Notes under the pieces: model-generated
What the model was told of the DNA's origin: nothing
The model's database searches: none
What the model saw: the letters and a program-made list of their open reading frames with translations, nothing else
Shown: piece after piece, positions 16,940 through 25,307 of the stretch
How positions within the stretch are numbered: the stretch's first letter is position 1
Layout: the number at the start of each line of letters is the position of its first letter
Origin: Patulibacter sp. SYSU D01012
Lineage (GTDB): Bacteria > Actinomycetota > Thermoleophilia > Solirubrobacterales > Solirubrobacteraceae
Assembly: GCF_017916475.1 (NCBI RefSeq)
Contig: NZ_JAFMTB010000001.1
Span: 1,140,849 to 1,204,848, forward strand
DNA length: 64,000 nt
Reading direction: 5' to 3'
Program-made: the position numbers and the translations under genes

Positions 16940-18349
16940 TCAGACGGTCTCGGTCTCGGCCGCGTGCGCGACCGCGAGCATCTCGGCGACCGACGTCAGC
17001 TTCACGCGCGGGCGGCCCTGCGGCTCGCCCAGCGCCCGCTCGTGGGCGTCGATGCGCTGCCAGCCGGCGAAGTCCACGTGGTCGGGGACGCGCTCGGCGA
17101 CGAGGTCCGCGATGTCCTCGGCCACCGTCGGCTCGGGCAGCGCGCCCGCCTCCAGGTCGGCGAGCAGCTGCGTGACGGTGTCCTGGGCGCACTTCTTGTT
17201 CGTGCCGATGACGCCCGACGGACCCCGCTTGACCCAGCCGGCGGTGTAGACGCCGGGGACCGGCTCGCCCGTCTCGGGGTCGAGCACCCGCCCGTCGAGG
17301 TTGTTGATCGTGGCGCGCTGGTCGTCGAACGGCACGCCCGGCAGCGGTCGGCCGCGGTAGCCGATGGAGCGCAGGACGAGGTCGCAGTCGATGACCTCGG
17401 TCTCGTTCGTCGCGCGGGCCGACAGCCAGCCGTCCTCGTCCGCCACGAGCTCGTTCTTCACGACCTCGATGCCGGTCACCTTGTCGTCGCCGAGGATCTT
17501 CACCGGGGAGGCGAGGAAGCGCAGGACGACGCGGCGGCGCTTGCCCTCGGGCGTGCGGCCGGCGTACTCCGTCGCGATCTCGACGTTGCGCTGCTCGCGG
17601 ACGTCGGCGCCGTCGCGCTCGAGCCACGCCTTCGAGCCCTCGTCCAGGTCGACGTCCTTCGGGTCGACGACCACGTCCGCGTCGGCCATCTCGCCCAGCT
17701 CGCGCAGCTCGGGGTTCGTGAACGCCGCCTGGGCGATGCCGCGACGGCCCAGGACGACGATCTCCTCGATGCTCGACGCCGCGAGCGCCTCGATGGCGTG
17801 GTCGGCGGTGTCCGTCTCGCGCAGCTCGTCGACCGTCAGCGCCAGCATGCGCGCGACGTCGACCGCCACGTTGCCGTTGCCGATCACGACGGCGCGGCGG
17901 CCGGTCAGGTCGAACGTGCGGTCGGCCGCGTCGGGGTGGCCGTTGTACCAGGCCACGAAGTCGGTGGCGGGATGCGACCCGGGCAGGTCCTCGCCGGGGA
18001 TCCCCAGACGCCGGTCGTGCGAGGCGCCCGTCGTGTAGATGACGGCGTGGTGGCGCGCCGCGAGCTCCTCGTGCGAGACGTCCTTGCCGACCTCGACGCC
18101 GCCGAAGAAGCGGAAGCCGGGCTTCTTCGCGATCCGCTCGTAGACGCGGATGACCGACTTGATCTTCGGGTGGTCCGGCGCGACGCCGAAGCGCACGAGG
18201 CCGTACGGGGTGGGCAGGCGGTCGAACAGGTCGACCTCGGCCGCCACGTCCGTCGCCGCCAGCAGCTGGCCCGCGGCGTAGAAGCCGGCCGGACCGGCGC
18301 CCACGATCGCGATCTTCAGGGGGCGGGGGGTGCTCGTCTCGTCGCTCAC
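16940..18349 (-). CDS. Ferredoxin/adrenodoxin-type NADP reductase (FprA family)
   Basis: Transfers electrons between NADPH and ferredoxins through FAD. The 469 residues begin with the FAD-binding KIAIVGAGPAGFYAAGQL, then the family motif TPYGLVRFGVAPDHPKIK. The NADP-binding loop is AVVIGNGNVAVDVARML, and the second FAD motif is GVYTAGWVKRGPSGVIGTNK, typical of FprA and mitochondrial adrenodoxin reductase. Likely partners are cytochrome P450 or other ferredoxin-dependent enzymes, none of which lies in this window. GTG 18349 fits the conserved N-terminus. A minus-strand -10-like TACGAT lies about 75 nt upstream. Confidence 0.94.
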   Translation of the reverse strand: MSDETSTPRPLKIAIVGAGPAGFYAAGQLLAATDVAAEVDLFDRLPTPYGLVRFGVAPDHPKIKSVIRVYERIAKKPGFRFFGGVEVGKDVSHEELAARHHAVIYTTGASHDRRLGIPGEDLPGSHPATDFVAWYNGHPDAADRTFDLTGRRAVVIGNGNVAVDVARMLALTVDELRETDTADHAIEALAASSIEEIVVLGRRGIAQAAFTNPELRELGEMADADVVVDPKDVDLDEGSKAWLERDGADVREQRNVEIATEYAGRTPEGKRRRVVLRFLASPVKILGDDKVTGIEVVKNELVADEDGWLSARATNETEVIDCDLVLRSIGYRGRPLPGVPFDDQRATINNLDGRVLDPETGEPVPGVYTAGWVKRGPSGVIGTNKKCAQDTVTQLLADLEAGALPEPTVAEDIADLVAERVPDHVDFAGWQRIDAHERALGEPQGRPRVKLTSVAEMLAVAHAAETETV

Positions 18350-18421
18350 GCTGCGCTCTCCGGGGTCGGTCCGGGCCGGGAGCCCCGGCGGCGGGCGCGG
18401 GGCGGTCGGCGGATCCCGTCC

Positions 18422-18427
18422 ATCGTA
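18422..18427 (-). promoter_or_regulatory. -10-like TACGAT upstream of the ferredoxin reductase gene
   Basis: On the minus strand TACGAT reads toward the GTG at 18349, predicting a leader of about 65 nt. No matching -35 is evident. Confidence 0.3.
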
Positions 18428-18497
18428 CGACCCCGCGCGCCGGGGCCGCCCCGCCGGTGTTCGGGTACCCGTACGTCGCGCGGCCGGCGCCCGGCCC

Positions 18498-19904
18498 TCA
18501 GCGCGGCCGGCGCTCGGTCAGCCGGAGCCACACCTCGCTGCGGGTGGGGAAGACCGGCGTCGCGCGATCGAGCACCTCGAGCGGCACGCGGCCGACGATC
18601 GCGACGGTGGCGGCGTGCAGCCACTCCGCGGTCTCCGCGCCGACGAACGTGGCGCCGACGAGGACTCCGGCCCCGCGGTCGACCACGAAGCGGCTGGTCC
18701 CGCCCGCGCCCTTGCCGACGAAGCTCGCTCCGGCCGTGCCGTCGGTCGGCGCGTCGATCGCGACGGCGTCCAGGCCGGCGTCCCGCGCCGCGTCGAGCGT
18801 CAGCCCCACCGCCGCCACCTGCGGCTCGGTGAACGTCACCCGCGGACTCGTCCGGCCCTCGAGCTCGTCGGGGGCCAGGGCCGCGTCCTCGTCGCCCAGC
18901 AGGACGGCCGTCGCGACGCGCGCCTGCCGCTTGGCGACGTGGGTGAGCAGCGCGCGGCCGTTCACGTCGCCGAGCGCGACCAGCCACGGGCGGCCGCCGA
19001 CGCGCAGCCGCTCGTCCGTCCGCAGGTGCCCGCCGTCGTCCGGCGCGACCCCGACGGCCTCGAGGCCCAGGTCGTCCGTGTTCGGGCGCCGGCCCGCGGC
19101 GACGAGCAGCTCGTCGCCGGTCAGCCGCTCGCCCCCGGCGAGCTCGAGGGTGACGGTGCCGTCCGCGCGCGCCGCCCGGGTCAGCTCGACGCCGGTGCGG
19201 ACCGCGACGCCGGCGGCGCGCAGGCCGTCCTCGACCTGCTCGGACGCGAACGGCTCCTCGCCCGCCAGGATCCGGTCCGCCACCTCGAGCAGCGTCACCT
19301 CGGCGCCCAGGGACCGCCACGCGAGCGCCAGCTCGGCGCCGATCGGCCCGCCGCCGACGACGAGCAGCCGGCCGGGGACCTGCTCCGCCGTGGTGGCCTC
19401 GCGGTTGGTCCAGCCGGCGGCCTCGCGCAGGCCGTCGACGGGCGGGAACGCGGGCCGCGTGCCGACGCAGACGACGACGGCGCGGCGGGCGACGATGCGC
19501 TCGGACGCGCGGTCCCCGTCGCGGCGGGTCACCTCGACGGTCCGCTCGGCGACGAGGCGCCCGTGCCCGCGCACCAGCCGCACGTCGCGCTCGTCGAGCC
19601 AGTCGAGCTGGCCGCCGTCGTCCAGGTCGTGCACGACCTCGTCGCGGCGGTCGAGGACCACCTGCGGGTCGAGCGGGCCGGACACGAGCTCGCGCACGCC
19701 GGGCACGCGCCGGGCCTCGGCGAGCAGCGCGGTGGGGCGCAGGAGCGCCTTCGACGGCATGCAGCCCCAGTACGCGCACTCGCCGCCGACCAGGCGCGGC
19801 TCCACGAGCACGACGTCCAGGCCGCCGTCCGCGAGCTGCCCGGCGGCGGCCTCGCCTGCGGGGCCGGCGCCGAGGACCACGACGTCGGCTTCGGTCTCGT
19901 GCAC
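18498..19904 (-). CDS. Pyridine nucleotide-disulfide oxidoreductase family flavoprotein
   Basis: A 468-residue FAD enzyme of the lipoamide dehydrogenase/mercuric reductase superfamily. The FAD motif is DVVVLGAGPAGEAAAGQL, and the redox-active disulfide is GGECAYWGCMPSKALL (CX4C). The NAD(P) motif is RLLVVGGGPIGAELALAW, the second FAD motif is LVALGDVN, and the dimerisation domain begins at VTFTEPQVAAVGLT. The C-terminal catalytic dyad (HPTxSE in lipoamide dehydrogenase) reads FPTRSE here, so the His is replaced by Phe. A standard dithiol dehydrogenase mechanism is therefore doubtful, and the physiological substrate is unknown. Confidence 0.88.
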   Translation of the reverse strand: MHETEADVVVLGAGPAGEAAAGQLADGGLDVVLVEPRLVGGECAYWGCMPSKALLRPTALLAEARRVPGVRELVSGPLDPQVVLDRRDEVVHDLDDGGQLDWLDERDVRLVRGHGRLVAERTVEVTRRDGDRASERIVARRAVVVCVGTRPAFPPVDGLREAAGWTNREATTAEQVPGRLLVVGGGPIGAELALAWRSLGAEVTLLEVADRILAGEEPFASEQVEDGLRAAGVAVRTGVELTRAARADGTVTLELAGGERLTGDELLVAAGRRPNTDDLGLEAVGVAPDDGGHLRTDERLRVGGRPWLVALGDVNGRALLTHVAKRQARVATAVLLGDEDAALAPDELEGRTSPRVTFTEPQVAAVGLTLDAARDAGLDAVAIDAPTDGTAGASFVGKGAGGTSRFVVDRGAGVLVGATFVGAETAEWLHAATVAIVGRVPLEVLDRATPVFPTRSEVWLRLTERRPR

Positions 19905-19988
19905 GGGCTCTCCTGACGGCGGAAGGGGCGCGCCGGGGCGGCGCGGGGGCGGGGCCGGCCCGGGCGGGGCGCGGCAGGTACGTCCCCA

Positions 19989-19994
19989 TTCGTA
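19989..19994 (-). promoter_or_regulatory. -10-like TACGAA upstream of the flavoprotein gene
   Basis: GCTACGAAT on the minus strand lies about 85 nt before ATG 19904. It is just downstream of the terminator of the preceding glycoside hydrolase gene, where a new promoter is expected. Confidence 0.3.
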
Positions 19995-20031
19995 GCGCGT
20001 CGGCGGCGGCGGGGCGGCCCAGAACGACGAA

Positions 20032-20062
20032 ACGCCGCCCCCGGGACCCCCGGGGACGGCGT
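20032..20062 (-). terminator. Terminator of the glycoside hydrolase gene
   Basis: On the minus strand an imperfect hairpin (ACGCC...GGCGT outer stem, CCGGG...CCCGG inner) begins 37 nt after the stop codon. It is followed by TTTCGTCGTTCTGGG, which carries the same TCGTCGTTC tail as the tRNA-Thr and rplL terminators. Confidence 0.7.
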
Positions 20063-20099
20063 ACGTGGACGGACGGCGCGCTCGCGCCGGGCGTCGGGG

Positions 20100-21218
20100 C
20101 TACTTCAGGCCCTTGAAGGCGGTCCAGGTCGAGCGGCTCGAGCCCGACTTCGTCTGCAGGCCGGACTGCCACTGCTCGCCCGAGGACTGCGGGTCGCGGA
20201 GCTGGTACCAGACGAAGGACTTGACCTTCTGCTTCTTCGCGATGCTCCACGCGCTCTTCAGGTACTTCGCGGCGGTGCCGGTCGGGATCTTGTCCTTGCC
20301 GCGCGTCTTGTACGCGAACTCCGTCAGGTAGATCCGCGAGACGGCGGAGGACGAGATGCGCTTCGTGCGCGCGGCCTTCTTCAGGTCCGACTTCGCGTAG
20401 CCCAGGTTGGCCTGCGTCCAGTCGTCGCGGTCCTTGCGCTTCTTGGTCGGGTTCGCCTTGAAGTCGTACGTGTGCAGCGACACGCCGTCGGCCTTGATCT
20501 TGTAGGACGAGCTCTTGCCCGTGGCCTTCCAGTTCGACTTCAGGCCCAGGACCTCGCGCACGAACTTGCCGGCGTCCGTCGACTGCCCGTTCGGGTAGTT
20601 CCGCGACAGCGCGCGGTCGTACGGCAGGAGCTCGCCGAAGAGCACCTTGGCGCTCGGGTCGATCTCCTTGATCTCGTCGTACGCGATGTTGTGCAGCTTG
20701 CGGTAGAGCGCCGCGCCGCCGCGCTTGGGCAGGTGGCGGTACCAGTTGGGCTCGTTGATCGGCGCGTAGTACAGCTCGGCGCCCGGGATGCCCTTCAGGG
20801 CCGTCGCCAGGTTCCGGATGTACGACGTGTAGGCGCTCGACGAGACCTTGGAGGCGGCCGTCGGGCCCTTCTTCTTGCCGCGCGGGTTGAACGACGTCGA
20901 GCCCGTGATGTTCGGCGAGACGAGGATCTGCTTGGCGCCGGCCTGCACCGCCGCGGCGGCGGACGTGCGGACGACCTGCACCTGACCGGCGTCGGGGGCC
21001 TTGTTCTTGCCGTCCCAGGACGTGTTGAAGCGGACCATCCCGACCTTCGCGTCCCCGAGGGCCGTCAGGAACGGCTGGGTCAGCTCCGGCTTGTTGACCG
21101 TCATCTCCTGGTCCTGCAGGCCCTTCACCGGCGCGGCGGTCGCCGCCCCGGCGGGGACGAGGACGGCCGCGGACGCGGCGGCGGTGGCCAGGGCAAGGGT
21201 GGCTCGGTTTCGAGTCAT
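20100..21218 (-). CDS. Secreted clan GH-A glycoside hydrolase-like protein
   Basis: A 372-residue exported protein. The signal peptide spans about residues 1-29 (LALATAAASAAVLVPAG, cleavage near ATAA). A TIM-barrel glycosidase pattern follows: GMVRFNTSWDGKNKAPD, KQILVSPNITG, the acid/base motif YYAPINEPNWYR, SLHTYDF and the putative nucleophile strand RIYLTEFAYKT. It ends with VKSFVWYQLRDP. The substrate cannot be named; families like GH39 and GH5 share this layout. ATG 21218 is preferred over GTG 21236 because GGAG immediately precedes it and it gives a standard signal peptide. The mature protein is Lys-rich, and a terminator lies downstream. Confidence 0.82.
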   Translation of the reverse strand: MTRNRATLALATAAASAAVLVPAGAATAAPVKGLQDQEMTVNKPELTQPFLTALGDAKVGMVRFNTSWDGKNKAPDAGQVQVVRTSAAAAVQAGAKQILVSPNITGSTSFNPRGKKKGPTAASKVSSSAYTSYIRNLATALKGIPGAELYYAPINEPNWYRHLPKRGGAALYRKLHNIAYDEIKEIDPSAKVLFGELLPYDRALSRNYPNGQSTDAGKFVREVLGLKSNWKATGKSSSYKIKADGVSLHTYDFKANPTKKRKDRDDWTQANLGYAKSDLKKAARTKRISSSAVSRIYLTEFAYKTRGKDKIPTGTAAKYLKSAWSIAKKQKVKSFVWYQLRDPQSSGEQWQSGLQTKSGSSRSTWTAFKGLK

Positions 21219-21380
21219 ATCTCCATAGGACACCACGCATCGGCGAATGTCGCGGTGCGCGGCAGAGAAATTTCCGATCCGCCTTCCGCCGGGCCCGCGG
21301 ATCCCCCGTCCCCACGGGGGATCCGCCCCCGATCGTCCCGTTGCCGTCGGCGGCGACGCGCCCGGCCGACGCGCGGCGGC

Positions 21381-21386
21381 TAGCCT
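21381..21386 (+). promoter_or_regulatory. -10 element TAGCCT before the histidine kinase gene
   Basis: TAGCCT ends 6 nt before ATG 21393. A GGGAGC lies between, which could act as a weak Shine-Dalgarno, so leaderless initiation is likely but not certain. Confidence 0.4.
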
Positions 21387-21392
21387 GGGAGC

Positions 21393-22541
21393 ATGTCGCC
21401 GGAGGCCTCGTCACCGCACCAGTCCGCGGCCGTGCAGGCGGCCGACGCGCTCGGCATCTTCGTGCGGGCGATGGCGGGGATCGAGGACGCCACACCGGAC
21501 AGCGCCTCCTTCTACAACCGCCTGTGCGAGGCCGTCTGCGCGGTGATGAACGTCGACCGCGCCGTGCTGCTGCTGTACGACGAGGGTCGCCGCCGCGTGC
21601 GCCCCGTCGGCGCGCACCGCATCGCCACGGACCGCTTCCCCGCCGAGGGCGTCGGGATCGAGGACGCGCCCCTCTCGCGCGTCGCGCTCGAGGAGGACCG
21701 CGTCGTCGACGCGCTCGACATCCCCGGGGACCACCTCAACCGCCCCGACCTGAAGCAGCTGCCCGAGGGCGACCTGGCCTACGTGCCGATCGCGGCCGGG
21801 GGCACCTGGTACGGGATCATGGTCGTCGAGCGCAGCTCGGGCGAGCCGCTGCCCGCCGCCGAGCGCGACGCGCTGTGGATCGCCGGCAAGGTCGTCGCGT
21901 TCGCCGCCGAGGCCCGCCGCGCGACCCGCCAGCAGGAGCAGGTGCGGCAGCTGAACCACCGCCTCACGCTCGTCCGCCAGGTGCACGAGCAGGTCATCCA
22001 GCGGCTGTTCGGCGTCGGCCTGGTGCTCGCGTCCGACGCCCCGCTCGAGGGCGAGGCGCGCGAACGCGCCCGCTCCGAGGTCGAGGCGACCCAGGCCGAC
22101 CTGCGCACCCTGCTGCAGGGCCCCCGGCTGAACGCGGCCGCGCCCACGTCGCTGCGCCTGGGGGAGGAGATCGAGCGCCTGCGCCGCGCCCACGACACCG
22201 TGGAGCTGCGCGCCGACCTCGAGCCCGACCTCGAGCTGCCCGCCAGCCTGGAGCCGCTCGCGCAGTCCGTGCTCGGCGAGGCGGTGCGCAACGCGCTCAA
22301 GCACGGCACCCCCACGGTGCTGCAGATCACGGTGCGACGGCTCGACGACGCGATCGCGATGACGATCGACAGCGACGGCGCCCGGCGCGGAGACGCGGGC
22401 CACACCGGCCTGGGGCTGCGCCTGGCCGCGGTCGAGGCGCTGCAGGTCGGCGGGCTGCTGGAGTTCGGCTCGCGCGGCGAGAACGAGTGGCGCGTGCGGC
22501 TGCTGCTGCCGGCCACGGACGAGACGGAGGTACACGGATGA
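21393..22541 (+). CDS. GAF-domain sensor histidine kinase (soluble)
   Basis: A 382-residue cytoplasmic two-component kinase. A GAF sensor at about residues 35-175 (FYNRLCEAVCAVMNVDRAVLLLY, then YVPIAAGGTWYGIMVVERSS) is joined by a coiled coil to a HisKA_3-like dimerisation helix. Its phospho-acceptor region is VRQVHEQVIQRLFGVGLVLA (His near 198). The ATPase domain is short: VLGEAVRNALKHG (N box) and HTGLGLRLAAVEALQVGG (G box). No membrane segment is present, so it senses an internal signal, possibly through a GAF-bound cofactor. Its stop overlaps the response regulator start (ATGA). Confidence 0.88.
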   Translation: MSPEASSPHQSAAVQAADALGIFVRAMAGIEDATPDSASFYNRLCEAVCAVMNVDRAVLLLYDEGRRRVRPVGAHRIATDRFPAEGVGIEDAPLSRVALEEDRVVDALDIPGDHLNRPDLKQLPEGDLAYVPIAAGGTWYGIMVVERSSGEPLPAAERDALWIAGKVVAFAAEARRATRQQEQVRQLNHRLTLVRQVHEQVIQRLFGVGLVLASDAPLEGEARERARSEVEATQADLRTLLQGPRLNAAAPTSLRLGEEIERLRRAHDTVELRADLEPDLELPASLEPLAQSVLGEAVRNALKHGTPTVLQITVRRLDDAIAMTIDSDGARRGDAGHTGLGLRLAAVEALQVGGLLEFGSRGENEWRVRLLLPATDETEVHG

Positions 22542-23146
22542 ACCGCGAGGTCGGACGGACGGTCGTCCTGCTGGTCGACGACCACGAGGTGGTCCACTGG
22601 GGGCTGCGCGCCCTGCTGTCGGGCCAGCCGTGGGTCGCGCGCTGCCTGAGCGCGCACAACGGCCAGGAGGCCGTCGAGCTCGCCGGCCGCTACGCGCCGC
22701 ACGTCGCCCTGGTCGACCTCTTCCTGGGCACGGAGTCCGGCGCGGAGCTGTGCGAGCGCCTGCGCGCGGCCGAGCCGCGGACGAAGGTGCTGCTGCTCTC
22801 CGGCGCCGGCCGCATCTCGGCGGCGGCGGCCAAGGCCGCGGGCGCGTCCGGGTTCGTCCCGAAGGACTGGCCCGCCGCTGACGTCTGCCGCGCCGTCCGC
22901 GCCGTGGCCGCCGGTCGCACCGTCTTCGAGGGCGTCGCCGGCCCCGCCACCCCCGCCGGCCTGTCCCCGCGCGAGCGCGAGATCCTGGGGCTCATCGCCA
23001 CGGGGGCGACGAACCCCGAGATCGCCGGCACCCTGCACCTCTCCCCGCACACGGTGAAGGAGCACACGAGCTCGCTCTACCGCAAGCTCGAGGTGCGGAA
23101 CCGCGCCGAGGCCGTCCGGACCGCGGACCAGCTCGGCCTCCTCTGA
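22538..23146 (+). CDS. LuxR/NarL family response regulator
   Basis: The 202-residue partner of the kinase upstream. The receiver domain has acidic pair VVLLVDDHEVV, phospho-acceptor Asp in VALVDLFLG, the switch Ser in VLLLSGAG and Lys in GASGFVPKDW. The C-terminal GerE helix-turn-helix is LSPREREILGLIATGATNPE followed by LHLSPHTVKEHTSSLYRKLE. It binds DNA as a phospho-dimer, and the targets are unknown. The final 12 codons plus stop are repeated, out of frame and with only synonymous changes, 98 bp downstream. Confidence 0.92.
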   Translation: MNREVGRTVVLLVDDHEVVHWGLRALLSGQPWVARCLSAHNGQEAVELAGRYAPHVALVDLFLGTESGAELCERLRAAEPRTKVLLLSGAGRISAAAAKAAGASGFVPKDWPAADVCRAVRAVAAGRTVFEGVAGPATPAGLSPREREILGLIATGATNPEIAGTLHLSPHTVKEHTSSLYRKLEVRNRAEAVRTADQLGLL

Positions 23147-23205
23147 GGGGGCCGGGGGTCGGGCGCGGTTCCCGGATGGGGTTCCCACCACCCGCCCCCG
23201 ACGCC

Positions 23206-23244
23206 GAGGCGGTGCGTACGGCGGATCAGCTCGGCCTGCTCTGA
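23206..23244 (+). pseudogene. Remnant 3' end of a second LuxR-type response regulator gene
   Basis: The 12 codons before TGA 23242-23244 spell EAVRTADQLGLL, identical in protein to the end of the intact regulator (23108-23146). They differ at six third-codon positions, all synonymous, and the following GG also matches. The offset is 98 bp, so the frame differs. No upstream part of a second gene remains between 23147 and 23205. Purely synonymous divergence means both copies evolved as protein-coding before one was lost. This is read as the scar of a recombinational replacement or deletion. Confidence 0.75.
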
Positions 23245-23253
23245 GGACCGGCC

Positions 23254-23281
23254 GCGAAGCGGGCTCTCGGGCCCGCTTCGC
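23254..23281 (+). terminator. Terminator after the two-component operon
   Basis: An 11-bp perfect stem GCGAAGCGGGC/GCCCGCTTCGC with a 6-nt loop sits 9 nt after the remnant stop codon. No T-tract follows. Confidence 0.65.
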
Positions 23282-23374
23282 TGGCGCGTCGCCGCGCGTC
23301 ACCCCCGCCGCGCAGGGGGTCGCGATCCCCGTGTGGCGGCCGGACGTCGGCCCGTCGTGGCAGGCTGTTGCGTC

Positions 23375-24268
23375 GTGAACGTGCAGACGGCGGTTCTCCT
23401 CCCCGGCCAGGGCACCCCGATGGACGGGGCCGGCGACGAGGTCCAGCGGCTGCGGCCCGACCTGCACGAGGCGGTCGTCGCGGCGGTCGGCGAGGATCCG
23501 TTCCCGCGCGTGGGGGAGAGCACCCGCTACGCCCAGCCGGCGATCGTCTGCTCGTCGCTCGCCCGCTACTCGGCGCTCGGCCTGCCCGAGCCCGACGCCT
23601 TCTTCGGCCACTCCCTCGGCGAGATCGTCGCCCTGGCCCTCGGCGGCGTGATCGACCAGCGCGAGGCCCTCGTCCTGGCCGCCGCCCGCGGCGCCGCGAT
23701 GGCCGACGCCGACCCGGAGCGCCTCGGCTCGATGGCGGCGCTGCGCAAGGGCGGGCTGGAGGAGGCCCAGGCGCTGGCGGACGAGCACGGCCTCGTCGTC
23801 GCCTGCGACAACGCCCCCGGCCAGATCGTGCTCGCCGGCCGCATCGACGCGCTCGACGCCGCCGCCGAGACGGCGAAGACGCGGGGCAACCGGGTGCGCC
23901 GCCTCGACGTCGCGGGCGCGTTCCACTCGCCGATGATGGAGCCGGCGATCACGGGCCTGCAGGCCGCCGTCGACCGCACGACCTTCCGCGAAGCGCGCGT
24001 GACGGTGTGGTCCGCCGTGACCGCCGCCCCGATCGACGACCCGCCGCGCCGCCTGATCGACAGCCTCACGCACCCGGTGCTGTTCCGCCCCGGCCTGCTC
24101 GCGCTGCACGCCGCCGGCGTGCGCCGCTTCGTCGACGTCGGCCCCGGCGACGTCGCCGCCGGCCTCGCGCGCCGCACGTTCGCGGACGGCTTCGAGGGCG
24201 ACGACGCCGTGCAGATCGACGTGCCGCAGATCACGGGGCCGGACGCCGCGACCGGGCAGGATGCCTGA
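23375..24268 (+). CDS. fabD: Malonyl CoA-acyl carrier protein transacylase
   Basis: Loads malonyl groups from CoA to ACP for fatty acid elongation. The 297-residue protein has the oxyanion-hole motif LLPGQGTPM, active-site Ser in FFGHSLGEIVALAL, the Arg-containing block AAARGAAM, CDNAPGQIVLAG, and the catalytic His in GAFHSPMM. GTG 23375 is chosen because it begins the conserved VQTAVLLPGQG strand. CAGGCT 8 nt upstream may be a variant -10. It is the first gene of the fab cluster and overlaps fabH by 8 bp. Confidence 0.95.
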   Translation: MNVQTAVLLPGQGTPMDGAGDEVQRLRPDLHEAVVAAVGEDPFPRVGESTRYAQPAIVCSSLARYSALGLPEPDAFFGHSLGEIVALALGGVIDQREALVLAAARGAAMADADPERLGSMAALRKGGLEEAQALADEHGLVVACDNAPGQIVLAGRIDALDAAAETAKTRGNRVRRLDVAGAFHSPMMEPAITGLQAAVDRTTFREARVTVWSAVTAAPIDDPPRRLIDSLTHPVLFRPGLLALHAAGVRRFVDVGPGDVAAGLARRTFADGFEGDDAVQIDVPQITGPDAATGQDA

Positions 24269-25307
24269 GATGCCCACGTCCCCGGCCCCCGGCGCGGTCC
24301 GCGTCGCCCCCCTCGGCGTCGGCGCCGCGCTCCCCGACACCGTCGTCACGTCCGCCGAGATCGAGGAGCGCCTGGGCCTCGATCCGGGCTGGCTGCAGAA
24401 GCGCACGCACATCGCCGAGCGGCGGATCCTGGGCCCCGGCGAGCGGATCACCGACTTCGGCCTGCTCGCCTCGCAGCGCGCGCTCGCCGACGCGGGGGTC
24501 GACGCGTCCGAGGTCGACCTCGTCATCGCGGCGTGCCTGCAGAGCGACGACATCGCGCCGTCGATGTCGGCGGTCGTCTCCGCCGGCCTCGGCACCCGCC
24601 ACGCCGGCGGCTTCGACATCTCCTCCGGCTGCTCCGGGTTCGTCGCGTCCGTCGCCACCGCCGCGGGCCTGATCGAGGCCGGGCGCGCCCGCACCGTCGT
24701 GGTCGTCGCCGCCGAGGCCATGAGCCGCCTGACCGACAAGTCCGACCGCGCGACGGCCGGCCTGCTCGGCGACGGCGCCGGCGCGATCGTCCTGCGCGGC
24801 GAGACGACGCCCGCCACGGCCGAGCACCCGGGCCGCACCGGCCGCTCCGTCTTCGGGTCGGACGGCGAGAACGGCGGCACCGTCCGCGTCGCGACGGACC
24901 ACCCGTCGATCTACGACGACGGCGAGTTCGGCCCCGGCAAGGCCGGCCAGGTGCAGATGAACGGCTTCGACACGTACAAGACCGCCGTCGAGCGGTTCGA
25001 GTCGACCGTGCGCGAGACCGCCGCGGTCAACGGCGTCACGCTCGACGACGTCGACCTCGTGGTCCTGCACCAGGCCAACGGTCGGATCCTCGAGGCGGTC
25101 CGCAAGCGCCTGGAGCTGCCCGAGGAGCGGCTGGCGTCCTCCGTGCAGAGCCACGGCAACACGTCGGCGGCGTCCGTCGCCCTGGCGCTGGCCGACGCGC
25201 GCGCCCAGGGCCGCGTGGAGCCCGGCACCCGCCTGCTGCTCGCGGGCTTCGGCAGCGGCCTCGCGTGGGCCGGCATCACCATGACCTGGGAAGGGAGCGC
25301 CGCATGA
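24261..25307 (+). CDS. fabH: Beta-ketoacyl-ACP synthase III
   Basis: Catalyses the first condensation, acyl-CoA with malonyl-ACP. The 348-residue thiolase-fold protein shows catalytic Cys in [15 protein letters not shown], His in [14 protein letters not shown] and Asn in [15 protein letters not shown], the FabH Cys-His-Asn triad. [13 protein letters not shown] near the N-terminus matches the CoA-binding region. ATG 24261 overlaps the end of fabD, and ATG 24270 is an alternative start. Its stop overlaps the fabG start (ATGA), indicating coupled translation. Confidence 0.95.
   Translation: MPEMPTSPAPGAVRVAPLGVGAALPDTVVTSAEIEERLGLDPGWLQKRTHIAERRILGPGERITDFGLLASQRALADAGVDASEVDLVIAACLQSDDIAPSMSAVVSAGLGTRHAGGFDISSGCSGFVASVATAAGLIEAGRARTVVVVAAEAMSRLTDKSDRATAGLLGDGAGAIVLRGETTPATAEHPGRTGRSVFGSDGENGGTVRVATDHPSIYDDGEFGPGKAGQVQMNGFDTYKTAVERFESTVRETAAVNGVTLDDVDLVVLHQANGRILEAVRKRLELPEERLASSVQSHGNTSAASVALALADARAQGRVEPGTRLLLAGFGSGLAWAGITMTWEGSAA

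Noticed and set aside
23147-23244. Programmed frameshift giving an alternative C-terminus of the response regulator
   Set aside because: The first stop is in a normal context, and there is no slippery site or continuous alternative frame linking the intact gene to the second tail.
24533-25303. N-terminal extension of fabG through the fabH gene
   Set aside because: Shadow of fabH in another frame. The ATG overlapping the fabH stop gives a standard FabG.
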